Shown here piece after piece: positions 24,556-33,457 of a stretch of DNA of 57,271 nucleotides (its first letter is position 1; each line of letters opens with the position of its first letter). The DNA comes from Saprospiraceae bacterium (lineage in GTDB: Bacteria > Bacteroidota > Bacteroidia > Chitinophagales > Saprospiraceae). A program made the translations under genes and the position numbers. The notes under the pieces are model-generated. The model was not told where the DNA came from. It saw only the letters and a program-made list of their open reading frames with translations, and ran no database searches. Location: contig JABSSL010000028.1 in the NCBI GenBank assembly GCA_013214355.1, positions 1 to 57,271 on the forward strand. Reading direction: 5' to 3'.

Positions 24556-26988
24556 ATGAAACTAGTCATCCCTAATGACCCTGGCTATCCTATGTGGAAG
24601 CGTAAATGGGGACAAATAAAAATCTTCTTTGATAATATCCACAATCGGTGGTACCAGCTCAAAGTATATAACCTTTGGGCAGCCAATCTGATTAAACTAT
24701 GGATGTTCCTCGCGATACTTGGATCCTCTCTAATCGTAGGTTTCTTTTCCACTATATATTTAGGTGCATTTGGTAGTTTACCGAACCCAGTTGATCTGAA
24801 AGACATTCGAAATAACTTGGCTACCGAAGTATATGCTGTCGATAGTTCCCTATTGGGCCGCTATTACTTTGAGAACCGAAGTTTCGTTCCCTACGAGCGG
24901 ATTTCGAAACCTTTTATTCATGCGCTGGTGTCCACGGAAGATGCCAGGTATTTCAGACATGATGGTGTGGATCTCCGCTCCTGGGGAAGGGTGTTGATCA
25001 AATCTTTGGTATTGGGACAAAGATCATCTGGCGGAGGCAGTACCATCACCCAACAGTTGGCTAAGAATTTATATCCAAGGGAGAATTTTGGAGATCCGAT
25101 TCCTACCCTAATCATTAATAAGTGTAAAGAAATAATCGTCGCCAGACGATTAGAACGCTTGTATTCCAAAAAGGAAATCTTAGAACTTTATTTAAATACT
25201 GTTCCGTTTAGTGACAACACCTATGGGATCAAGGTGGCAGCCCACCAATTTTTCAGGGTAGGGCCAGGAGAATTGACAGCGCCCCAAGCTGCTACCCTAG
25301 TAGCTATGCTAAAGGCAACTTATAGCTACCACCCGATCAATTTTCCAGAGCGCTCTAGAAAGCGTCGGAATTTGGTATTGCAACAAATGGCGGTGCATGG
25401 ATATCTTACAAAAGCTGAGTGCGATTCACTAAAGGAAACGGCTCTACATTTGAACTATACCCCTCTGAACAATAATGATGGTCCAGCGACCTATTTCAGA
25501 GAACATCTCCGAATGGAATTAAAGGGAATCTTGGCTGACTATCGCAAGCCCAATGGCACGGCTTACAATCTATACACCGACGGATTGAAGATTTATACCT
25601 CCATTGATGCTAATCTGCAAAAATATGCAGAGCAAGGGTTAAAGGATCATCTGCAGGTTCTTCAGCAATCATTCTATGACCATCTAGCAGAAGGAGAAGC
25701 TCCTTGGCAAAATGATACGACGCTCTTGCTTGCCATCTGGCAATCCCAGCGTTACAAAGCCTTAATGAGACAAGGCTTGGATTCAGTCGCTGTGGATTCG
25801 GTATTTCGTACCCCTGTACAAATGGCGATCTACGATTGGGAAAAAGGGGAAACCCGTGTGGAAATGAGTCCCTTGGATTCTATCAAGTATTATCTTTCTC
25901 TATTAAATGCCGGTTTCTTGGCCATGGATCCAAGTACTGGTTTGGTTAGAGCCTGGGTAGGAGGAATGAATCATAAATATTTCAAGTATGATCATGTAAA
26001 GGCGAAACGTCAAGTAGGGTCCACTTTTAAACCTGTAGTATACGCTACCGCTTTACAACAAGGGATCCACCCCTGCTGGCGTATTCCTAATGTCAAACGA
26101 ACATATTGGCAGTATCAAGCATGGCGTCCCAAGAATGCAGATGATAAATACGGAGGATGGTACTCTATGGAAGGCGGATTGATTCGATCTATGAATACCA
26201 TTAGTGTAAATCTCGGAATGCGTTCGCGACCAAAGAATGTAGCTTTGCTAGCTGAGCAAGCTGGGATCAGGGATCGAGTACCTCGTGTTCCAGCCATTGC
26301 TCTAGGAGCCGTTGATGCTTCCTTAATCGATATGGTAAGTGTTTATGGAACATTTGCTAATCGTGGACTGAGTCCTGAATTGAGCTACATTAAGCGAATC
26401 GAAACTCAAGATGGAGCTGTGCTGGTAGATTATATGCAACAAATGGATACTTGCTCGTGGAGACAAAGTCTCTCCATGGATCAAGCAGATATGATAAACC
26501 AGATGTTGCGGGCAGCTATTGATCGAGGTACCGGCAGACGCTTGCGCTACCGCTACCAATTTACGAATGATTTAGCAGGTAAGACGGGGACTAGCCAGAA
26601 CCATTCTGATGGTTGGTTCATTGGGTATACCCCTGAGCTTGTTGCAGGTGTTTGGGTAGGAGCTGAAACACCCAATGTTCGATTCAGAGATCTAAGATTG
26701 GGGCAAGGGGCCAACACTGCCTTACCGATTTTTGCAAATTTCCTGCAAAAAGTCAATGATGACCCAAATCTGGATCAATATAAAAACGCGACTTTCCCGG
26801 AGCCGGCTCAGGAAGTATTGACCGCCCTTAATTGCAAAGATGTGGTTTGGCCATCGCAGGATAGTACAGCCATTCAGCCGCTTGTAACTGGCACCCCAGA
26901 TAGTACGGCGGTAGCCATTGTACCTCCAAGTCCTGCAGAAGATGTCTTGGAGGCCAACCAAGAGGATAAAGAAACCGTTAATCAATAG
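24556..26988 (+). CDS. class A penicillin-binding protein 1A (transglycosylase/transpeptidase)
   Basis: Builds peptidoglycan at the inner membrane: it polymerises glycan strands and cross-links stem peptides. The 810 residues comprise a cytoplasmic N-terminus, a membrane anchor (about 47-68), a GT51 domain with the catalytic Glu128 in STEDARYFRHDGVD and GGGSTITQQLAKN (159-171), and a transpeptidase domain with Ser489-x-x-Lys492 (GSTFKP), SMN, and KTGTS at 676-680. The tail after about 760 is Pro/Thr/Ser/Glu-rich. The architecture matches mrcA/ponA-type proteins. A hairpin terminator follows at 27078. Confidence 0.95.
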   Translation: MKLVIPNDPGYPMWKRKWGQIKIFFDNIHNRWYQLKVYNLWAANLIKLWMFLAILGSSLIVGFFSTIYLGAFGSLPNPVDLKDIRNNLATEVYAVDSSLLGRYYFENRSFVPYERISKPFIHALVSTEDARYFRHDGVDLRSWGRVLIKSLVLGQRSSGGGSTITQQLAKNLYPRENFGDPIPTLIINKCKEIIVARRLERLYSKKEILELYLNTVPFSDNTYGIKVAAHQFFRVGPGELTAPQAATLVAMLKATYSYHPINFPERSRKRRNLVLQQMAVHGYLTKAECDSLKETALHLNYTPLNNNDGPATYFREHLRMELKGILADYRKPNGTAYNLYTDGLKIYTSIDANLQKYAEQGLKDHLQVLQQSFYDHLAEGEAPWQNDTTLLLAIWQSQRYKALMRQGLDSVAVDSVFRTPVQMAIYDWEKGETRVEMSPLDSIKYYLSLLNAGFLAMDPSTGLVRAWVGGMNHKYFKYDHVKAKRQVGSTFKPVVYATALQQGIHPCWRIPNVKRTYWQYQAWRPKNADDKYGGWYSMEGGLIRSMNTISVNLGMRSRPKNVALLAEQAGIRDRVPRVPAIALGAVDASLIDMVSVYGTFANRGLSPELSYIKRIETQDGAVLVDYMQQMDTCSWRQSLSMDQADMINQMLRAAIDRGTGRRLRYRYQFTNDLAGKTGTSQNHSDGWFIGYTPELVAGVWVGAETPNVRFRDLRLGQGANTALPIFANFLQKVNDDPNLDQYKNATFPEPAQEVLTALNCKDVVWPSQDSTAIQPLVTGTPDSTAVAIVPPSPAEDVLEANQEDKETVNQ

Positions 26989-27077
26989 GGGAACTGACAA
27001 GCAGGATGGTAATCCATGTTTAGGTCCATCCGAAATCAGATCTCCTTCAAGAGCTATAAACATCAGACGCATGTTGC

Positions 27078-27118
27078 AAGGAGAAGCCTCCATCTTTGGA
27101 GCTTCTCCTTCATTATTT
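27078..27118 (+). terminator. terminator of the penicillin-binding protein gene
   Basis: AAGGAGAAG and CTTCTCCTT form a 9-bp stem enclosing an inner CTCC/GGAG pairing, followed by CATTATTTTA. The T tract is broken by A, but stem quality and position fit. Confidence 0.72.
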
Positions 27119-27252
27119 TATGGTCCTCAGTCCTATGAGCCAGAGCTCTCTATGCTTCATGAACGATCTCTCTTCCAACCAAGATCGAGTACAGCCAAAG
27201 ACAATGAACCTTTCAGCGAGTTTTCTCTTTGTAAGGCCAAAAACCATTGTTG

Positions 27253-27274
27253 TAAAATTTAATTTTAAATTTTA
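27253..27274 (+). promoter_or_regulatory. AT-rich perfect dyad upstream of the DUF1761 gene
   Basis: TAAAATTTAA-TT-TTAAATTTTA is a perfect 10-bp inverted repeat with a 2-base centre, ending 42 bases before the start codon. It could be a repressor site or simply AT-rich promoter DNA. Confidence 0.3.
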
Positions 27275-27316
27275 CTGTATATTCGATTAATTATTCCAAC
27301 TAAAAATCTAAGTATT

Positions 27317-27757
27317 ATGGGAGAAATTAACTGGTTATCAATAGTCATCGCTGCTATTTTGCCAAGTATCTTAGGGTTTCTTTGGTATTCGCCAATGTTG
27401 TTCGGAAAAGCCTGGATGGATTCTATCGGTATGACTGAGGAAAAGGCCCGCAGTGGCAATATGCCTGTCATGATGGGCGTATCCTTGGTGTTAGCCGTCT
27501 TCTTATCCTTCTTCTTATTGGTCAATGTTAACGGCGGTGGGCAAGAAGGCGAGTTTGATACTTTCAAGCATGGTGCTTTACATGGCGCGATAGTGGGCTT
27601 GATGGTAGTCGTTCCCACCTTTATTTCTAATGGCCTATTCGAGCAAAAATCATGGAAGAACATGATTATTAATGTGGCTTACTGGACGCTCACCATAGCT
27701 TTGATGGGTGGAGTACTAGATGCCATGAATCACTGGAGTGGGGAAGCGGTAGGATAA
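27317..27757 (+). CDS. DUF1761 membrane protein
   Basis: A 146-residue inner-membrane protein of DUF1761. Four hydrophobic segments lie at about 8-24, 48-67, 85-103 and 113-133. The N-terminal INWLSIVIAAILPSILGFLWYSPMLFGKAW-type pattern (Trp-Tyr then Phe-Gly-Lys-x-Trp) and the HGALHGAIVGL helix are diagnostic. The function of the family is unknown. A bidirectional terminator separates it from the convergent susD gene. Confidence 0.9.
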   Translation: MGEINWLSIVIAAILPSILGFLWYSPMLFGKAWMDSIGMTEEKARSGNMPVMMGVSLVLAVFLSFFLLVNVNGGGQEGEFDTFKHGALHGAIVGLMVVVPTFISNGLFEQKSWKNMIINVAYWTLTIALMGGVLDAMNHWSGEAVG

Positions 27758-27799
27758 GCACTCCAACAGCAGGAAAAAATTAAGCACATTGTACAATAG

Positions 27800-27832
27800 A
27801 CTCGGCCCTTCTGAAGTACAGAAGGGCCGAGT
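27800..27832. terminator. terminator shared by convergent DUF1761 and susD genes
   Basis: ACTCGGCCCTTCTG-AAGTA-CAGAAGGGCCGAGT is a perfect 14-bp stem with a 5-base loop, placed between the two convergent stop codons. T-rich sequence follows on the plus side (TCATTATAG) and on the minus side (ATTGTAC), so it probably serves both strands. Confidence 0.85.
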
Positions 27833-27864
27833 TCATTATAGTTCAAAAACAAACAATCTCAAGA

Positions 27865-29184
27865 TTATCTGTTCCAGCCTACTTTGTCATTGTAGATACT
27901 AACTTCTGCTTCAGAAGGAGAGTTAGTATTAAATAGGTACTCCGTTGAGCTGTAGTCCCATCTAACGGGGATTACTGTACCGTTAGTAGGGCTCAAGGCA
28001 GGGATACCTGTTCTTCTCCAGTCACTGTACACTTCTGGCTGCAAGAACATGGCGATGTACTTCTGCGTCAAGATCATATCCAGGGTAAGGTTTCCTACAC
28101 CAGGTGCAATCTCTGGCTGAGCAACGTAAGCATCGTATTCAGCTTGGCCTAAACCAATGCGATCAAATGATGCTTTGATACCAGCAAGGTAGGCATCATA
28201 TCCAGCTTGAGTTCCTCCAGCTGTGCGGAAATCAGCTTCAGCTATGATGAATTGTACTTCACGGAAAGTGATCAATTCTTGCAAGAAGTCAGCCGTCATG
28301 TAAGTATGATCCGTAGTGAAGATCTGATCAAAAGCAGCCAAACGGTCATTATCCTTAAGATCAGTCATCAAGGCACGCATAGTTGGGTGGAATTCCAAGT
28401 CACCCGTTCTATCACGGTTGAAACGGTACCACTGTCCAGCTGCAGATGCATCAGGATACTGATAAGCTAGGTTACCAGCAGCACTAGTCATCGCTTGCAT
28501 GGCTTCAGACATAGCTAAAGAATAATCATCTTCCTTCATGGCTTTTCTTGCCTTCAATGCGTGCGCTACCCGATTCCAAGCATCGATATCTCCCGCTAGA
28601 AACAACTCCTCACTACCAGGTACTAATCCACCAGCAGCGCCACCGAATAGTTTAATCGCATCATCTAACAAGTTAGTAATAGACGCATAGATGGTAGATT
28701 GAGTATCGAAAGTAGGATTGATACTTTCAGCTCCGTTCAAAGCATCAGTGTAAGGCATATCATCCCATACATCGGTAGCATTCATCAAAGTGAAAGCTTC
28801 CATTACTTCCAATACCCCTAGGTAATGGTTATAACCTTGATCACGAGCAGAAGCCTGAGCAATCTTCAATTCGTTGAGAATATTCTCGTATACATTGTTC
28901 CAAGCCGCATCAAAACGGTTGGGTGTAAGACCAGTATATTGGTTCATGGATTGCCACTGGCGAGCAACACCTTCTACCTGCTGTACAAGCATGCAGTTGA
29001 ACCTAGAGAATGCACCACCGTAAACGTCAGCAACTGCGACTTGAATGGCAGGCATTTGTGCAATAATTGGCACTGAAACAGGGTTGTTGGGATCTTTGTT
29101 AATTTCCCCCCCTACGAAATCTTCGCATCCTACAAAAGCAAAGGAAATAGCGAAGACGAGTATTAATTTATTGATAACTTTCAT
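27865..29184 (-). CDS. susD: SusD/RagB-family nutrient-binding lipoprotein
   Basis: Outer-membrane lipoprotein that captures a nutrient above its SusC channel. The 439 residues begin with a lipoprotein signal and lipobox FVGC (Cys20), then DFVGGEINKDPNNP, the typical SusD start. Helical TPR-like segments include NNVYENILNELKIAQ and the block AMEAFTLMNATDVWDDMPY-like sequence at about 125-145 (dividing helix). The C-terminal LDMILTQKYIAMFLQPEVYSDWRRTG is a family hallmark of the SusD-like_2 group. Located 11 bases downstream of susC in the same operon. The ligand is unknown; no glycoside hydrolase is adjacent. Confidence 0.93.
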   Translation of the reverse strand: MKVINKLILVFAISFAFVGCEDFVGGEINKDPNNPVSVPIIAQMPAIQVAVADVYGGAFSRFNCMLVQQVEGVARQWQSMNQYTGLTPNRFDAAWNNVYENILNELKIAQASARDQGYNHYLGVLEVMEAFTLMNATDVWDDMPYTDALNGAESINPTFDTQSTIYASITNLLDDAIKLFGGAAGGLVPGSEELFLAGDIDAWNRVAHALKARKAMKEDDYSLAMSEAMQAMTSAAGNLAYQYPDASAAGQWYRFNRDRTGDLEFHPTMRALMTDLKDNDRLAAFDQIFTTDHTYMTADFLQELITFREVQFIIAEADFRTAGGTQAGYDAYLAGIKASFDRIGLGQAEYDAYVAQPEIAPGVGNLTLDMILTQKYIAMFLQPEVYSDWRRTGIPALSPTNGTVIPVRWDYSSTEYLFNTNSPSEAEVSIYNDKVGWNR

Positions 29185-29195
29185 TAATGTCTGCT

Positions 29196-32100
29196 TTAGA
29201 AGTTAACAGATAGCTTAACGATTACAGAACGGGTACTTGGCATGTTGAAGTAATCAAACCCTTGACCGTTACCTGTACTTGTCAAACTAGTTTCTGGATC
29301 GATACCGTCATAATCAGACTGGAACCATAGGTTTCTACCAGAAACTCCAATAGAACCACCTTTGAACCACTCTTTAGCTGGAAGGCTGTAAGACAAACCT
29401 ACCTCTCTCAAACGGATCCATCCACCGTCTTGTACGAATTGCTCACCTACAGCACCGAAACCACCTACTGAAGAGGTCCAGTAGTTTCTTCCTCTAGTAA
29501 CAGCGATATCGTTTGGTGTACCGTCAGACTTCACACCCGCAATTGGTGTAGCCGCTTCCTGACGAGTGTCAGCAGTCAACTGAGATCTTCCGAAGAAAGA
29601 CAAAGCCCAAGCTGTACCATTCCAAAGGTCACCACCTTCTCTCCAGTCCAATAGGAAGTTCAAAGTGAAACGCTTATAAGAGAATGTGTTATTCCAACCG
29701 ATGATGAAATCAGGGTTAGGATTACCAATAGAGCGCTGAGTTGGATCAACCGCTTGGAAACCATATTCTGAAGAAGTTGGATCGTCATTGATCACAACCT
29801 GACCACCAGGAATGTTCAAACTCTGATCAGTATCTGTACCAGCTTGCTCACGCAAGTAAGCACCACCGAAGATCGCTCCGTACTGATTACCTTCGACTAG
29901 GTAAGTACCAGCAGAGTTAAATCCTGCCAAGAACAAACGCTCGATACCAGGAGCCAACTTGTTTACGATACTCTCAGATTTGGTGAAATTCACCTGAGTA
30001 TTCCAAGAGAAAGCATTGGTTTGAATGGGTGTCGCATTCAAAGTAATCTCGATACCTTGAGAAGTCATCTCACCAGAGTTCAACCACACGTTAGCATAAC
30101 CTGTAGACCTTGGCAAGGAAGCATTCAAGATCGCATCTTTAGTTTCAGTGCGGTAGTAAGTGACATCAAGTCCCAAACGTCCGTTAAGGAAACGTAAGTC
30201 AACACCTGCTTCCAAAGTAGTAGAAAGCTCTGGTGTCAAGTTTGGATTACCCAATAGAGCAGACTGATCGAAACCAGTAGAACCTGCAATTGGGAATTGG
30301 ATATTATCACCCCATCCGTCTCCGATAGAAGGAGAAACGAATACAGAGCTAGTAGAATATGCATTTGGTGGAGGAGATCCTACCTGAGCATAAGATAATC
30401 TCAACTTACCGAAAGAGAATCCAGTTCCACCGGAATTGATCATTTCTGAGAATACAAAAGCCAAAGAAGCAGATGGGTAGAAGAACCCAGTATTCTCTAG
30501 TTTAAAGTCTGTTGGATCACCCAAACGAGAGTCGTAATCCTGACGAGCACTCAAGGTCAAGTATAGTAAACTTTGGTAGCTCACCTCCACTTGTCCAACA
30601 AAACCTAAAGAACGGAATCTGTTAATATCTTCAAAAGCAGAAACAGCAGTAGCATTACTCAAGTCAAGGAAACCTGGGAATACCAACTGATCACCTCTTG
30701 TTTGTGTATGATGGTTGTTAAACGAGAAGGCATTGGCACCTACCAAGTAGTTTAATCCAATGTCATCCGTCAAGCGACCTGAACCAATCAAGTTAAAGTA
30801 AGAGTCGTATTGCTGTGTATTGAATTCATTGTGTTGTACACGACCTCCCGCGTTTGTACGAGAGTTGATTTCAAATTCTTGCTTTCTGATATCTGTAGTT
30901 ATATCATAACCAATATTGAAGCCAAGGATAGCCCAGTCACTGAATTTATAGTCAGCTTTAACATTACCGAAAGTACGGCTTACGTCCTCAAAACCAAGGG
31001 CATTATTGACCGTCCAGTATGGATTGTCATATCCTCCACCACCACGGTAGTTACGTTGTTTAAAATCTGGGAATTGGTAGGCAGAAACTTGATCTACCGC
31101 ATCCTCTGGAGAAAATCCGTTGGTGTTGTCAAAAGAAACAGGTGTACGCAACATACCTAGCAACAAACCAGATGTGTTTGATCCCTGTTGTACACGTACA
31201 TAGTCAGACTTAGTGAAGTTCACAGAACCACTAAGTGTCAAACCTTCAATTGGGCTCAAAGAAGAAGCCAACTTCACAGTTTTTCTTTCATACTCCTCAT
31301 TAGGAATTACACCGGTAGCTTTCAAATCAGAAGCAGACAAACGGAAAGTAGCCGTTTCACCGCCACCTGCAATAGAAATGGCATTAGTGAAAGTCATACC
31401 TGTTTGGAAGAAAGGATCTACGTTGTTGTAAATATTCGCAGGAATACCATTACCTGTACCTTGAGGTACAAGGAATCCGTTTTTGTCATAAAGGTAGTTT
31501 CCTTCTGCATCAAATGCAGATGCTCCAGGAGCATTAGGGTGGTCACGATTGGTAGCGTACTCCAACTCAGACATTCTTGGTCCCCAAGACCCTGATTCAC
31601 CTGTTTCGGACCCGCGATAATCGAAACCATCCTGTGGACGACCTTGAGCAAATTCAGATTGCAGGTCAATCATTTGAGTGATGTTGTCGAATCCTACGGA
31701 AGAGGTGAAGTTTACATCTAAGCGGTTTTGCTTAGCCCCTTTTTTGGTCGTGATCAAGATCACACCTGTAGAACCAGAAGTACCATAAAGGGCCGTGGCT
31801 GCAGCACCTTTCAATACGTTGATAGATTCGATGTCTTCTGGGTTAAGGTCCATCAAGCGGTTAGAAGCAGCCGTACCTGCGGTAGATGCTTGAGAAAGAA
31901 GCGTTTCGTTGTTGGTACGAACACCATCAATAACGATCAAAGGCTGGTTGTTACCCACCATTGAGGTTACCCCACGGATCAGGATTCGAGATCCACCACC
32001 TACGGATCCAGAAGAACGAGTCACCTGAATACCGGCAGCTTTACCTACCAATCCATCTACAGCATTACTGGCACCAGAACGAGAAACTTCGTCCCCTTTC

Positions 32101-32468
32101 ACCTGCTGTACAGCGTATCCAAGGGCTTTTTCTTCACGTTCTACCCCAAGAGCTGTTACAACAACCTCTCCAAGGGAAACCCCTTCGCTCATGACAAGGT
32201 CAATCACGGTTTGAGCTCCAACTTCAACTTCTTGAGTGTTAAAACCAGTGTAGCTGAAGACTAAAGTGCTACTGGCTTCGGGAACGGAAAGAGAATATTT
32301 TCCGTCTAGGTCGGTTACAGTACCAGAAGTAGTACCTTTCACCAAAATACTGGCGCCAATTAAGGCTTCACCAGATTCATCGGTTACAGTCCCTGTAACT
32401 GTTTTTTGCGCAAGCGCGAAGCTTGCCCCAAATAGTACGAGGGCTAAGACTAGTGAGAGTCTTTTCAT
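29196..32468 (-). CDS. susC: SusC/RagA-family TonB-dependent outer-membrane channel
   Basis: A 1090-residue TonB-dependent transporter. A signal peptide (to about residue 20, ending ALAQ) is followed by a carboxypeptidase-D-like domain (VTGTVTDESGEALIGASILVKG), the TonB-box region GEVVVTALG, and a plug with NAVDGLVGKAAGIQV and GSRILIRGVTSM and the ILIRG motif of SusC proteins. A large barrel then ends with the aromatic C-terminus VIVKLSVNF. It imports a ligand handed over by the SusD partner encoded 11 bases downstream. No anti-sigma factor or ECF sigma gene is adjacent, so the control must come from elsewhere or from the long upstream region. Confidence 0.96.
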   Translation of the reverse strand: MKRLSLVLALVLFGASFALAQKTVTGTVTDESGEALIGASILVKGTTSGTVTDLDGKYSLSVPEASSTLVFSYTGFNTQEVEVGAQTVIDLVMSEGVSLGEVVVTALGVEREEKALGYAVQQVKGDEVSRSGASNAVDGLVGKAAGIQVTRSSGSVGGGSRILIRGVTSMVGNNQPLIVIDGVRTNNETLLSQASTAGTAASNRLMDLNPEDIESINVLKGAAATALYGTSGSTGVILITTKKGAKQNRLDVNFTSSVGFDNITQMIDLQSEFAQGRPQDGFDYRGSETGESGSWGPRMSELEYATNRDHPNAPGASAFDAEGNYLYDKNGFLVPQGTGNGIPANIYNNVDPFFQTGMTFTNAISIAGGGETATFRLSASDLKATGVIPNEEYERKTVKLASSLSPIEGLTLSGSVNFTKSDYVRVQQGSNTSGLLLGMLRTPVSFDNTNGFSPEDAVDQVSAYQFPDFKQRNYRGGGGYDNPYWTVNNALGFEDVSRTFGNVKADYKFSDWAILGFNIGYDITTDIRKQEFEINSRTNAGGRVQHNEFNTQQYDSYFNLIGSGRLTDDIGLNYLVGANAFSFNNHHTQTRGDQLVFPGFLDLSNATAVSAFEDINRFRSLGFVGQVEVSYQSLLYLTLSARQDYDSRLGDPTDFKLENTGFFYPSASLAFVFSEMINSGGTGFSFGKLRLSYAQVGSPPPNAYSTSSVFVSPSIGDGWGDNIQFPIAGSTGFDQSALLGNPNLTPELSTTLEAGVDLRFLNGRLGLDVTYYRTETKDAILNASLPRSTGYANVWLNSGEMTSQGIEITLNATPIQTNAFSWNTQVNFTKSESIVNKLAPGIERLFLAGFNSAGTYLVEGNQYGAIFGGAYLREQAGTDTDQSLNIPGGQVVINDDPTSSEYGFQAVDPTQRSIGNPNPDFIIGWNNTFSYKRFTLNFLLDWREGGDLWNGTAWALSFFGRSQLTADTRQEAATPIAGVKSDGTPNDIAVTRGRNYWTSSVGGFGAVGEQFVQDGGWIRLREVGLSYSLPAKEWFKGGSIGVSGRNLWFQSDYDGIDPETSLTSTGNGQGFDYFNMPSTRSVIVKLSVNF

Positions 32469-33457
32469 ACTAGTGAATTTTTAAAAAATGAAATAAACAA
32501 ATCGGGTATAAAACTTATACCTACCCTAATTTTTCTTGTTGGCTAGCTGATTATGGAATTCGTCCTTTTTTTCTCGCGTTCTTAGTTTATACTAATCCGT
32601 AGTGAAAGATGTTAATTGGGATGTTGTGAAGGAAATCAGGCCCAAAAATTGTAAAAATTGCTAGAACAACAAAAATCAAGCTTCAAAAAAAATAAAATGG
32701 CAAGCTACCTGACGTAACGCATTTTTACATTTGTTTCTCTAATAATTTCCTTTCTGTTGCGTACCACATGAATTCTTCAGGAAGATGAGTTATGCCTAAG
32801 AAAAGTTTTAGATAAAGCCACGTTTTAGATGGCTAATTGGCTCAATGTTGATTTTTGCATTTTTTTATTTCTCGCTAGCTGAACCTCTAACTTCAATACG
32901 ATTACCTGCGAAAAAAGTCGTGCTTTAGTAGGTGCACACACCTTTTATAAGACTCACATTTACAGATTTTTAAACATAAAAACAAACAGATACGAATGGT
33001 TTTTACTGACTGCTAAAATCCTCTTCCTCCCTTAGCATAAAAAGGCCTGATTTTATCCTTTTGCGATCCTTCAAAAAAATCTCGGACTTGTAGAAGTTCT
33101 CGATTTTAACTATTTTCGTCGCGTTCTTATTTAATACCTATTTCTAGTCAATCTGCAAATCTAACAGGTAAGAGGAAGTCCTTTCTCTACTTTCTGTCCT
33201 TTTCCCAATACCACCAATCGACCATGCTTTAAGGTAATTCGTGCCCTAGGCGGGTGATGCTATTCGCCTAGTACAATCCTATTACCAAGCATTATTACCG
33301 ACTGGTATTTCTCATGGCAATCACCGAGACCGGTGACCAGCCTATTTCAATACTAAACCCAGAGATTGTCCTCTGTCATTCGACGCTGTTCAGTACACAA
33401 TCTGATTTTCCGCAGCACCTTGGGTAAGGAGACAAGCTCTATCGCAAATAATGCCAC
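32469..33457. other. 989-bp AT-rich intergenic region between divergent susC and the surface-protein operon
   Basis: The longest non-coding stretch in the window. It contains the dyad at 32505 and many T- and A-rich runs; no frame here has family features. It must hold the divergent promoters of the susCD operon (minus) and the four-gene surface operon (plus), but no confident TTTG/TAnnTTTG pair is seen. Confidence 0.5.
32505..32521 (-). promoter_or_regulatory. inverted repeat in the susC leader/promoter
   Basis: GGTATAA-AAC-TTATACC is a perfect 7-bp inverted repeat with a 3-base centre, 36-53 bases upstream of the susC start codon. It may be an operator or RNA hairpin in the leader. Confidence 0.35.

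Larger units (their letters stand above)
26989..27316. other. 328-bp intergenic region with terminator and AT-rich dyad
   Basis: Contains the hairpin terminator at 27078 and the dyad at 27253. Two short plus-strand frames in this stretch have no family signature and overlap the hairpin, so no gene is called. Confidence 0.5.
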
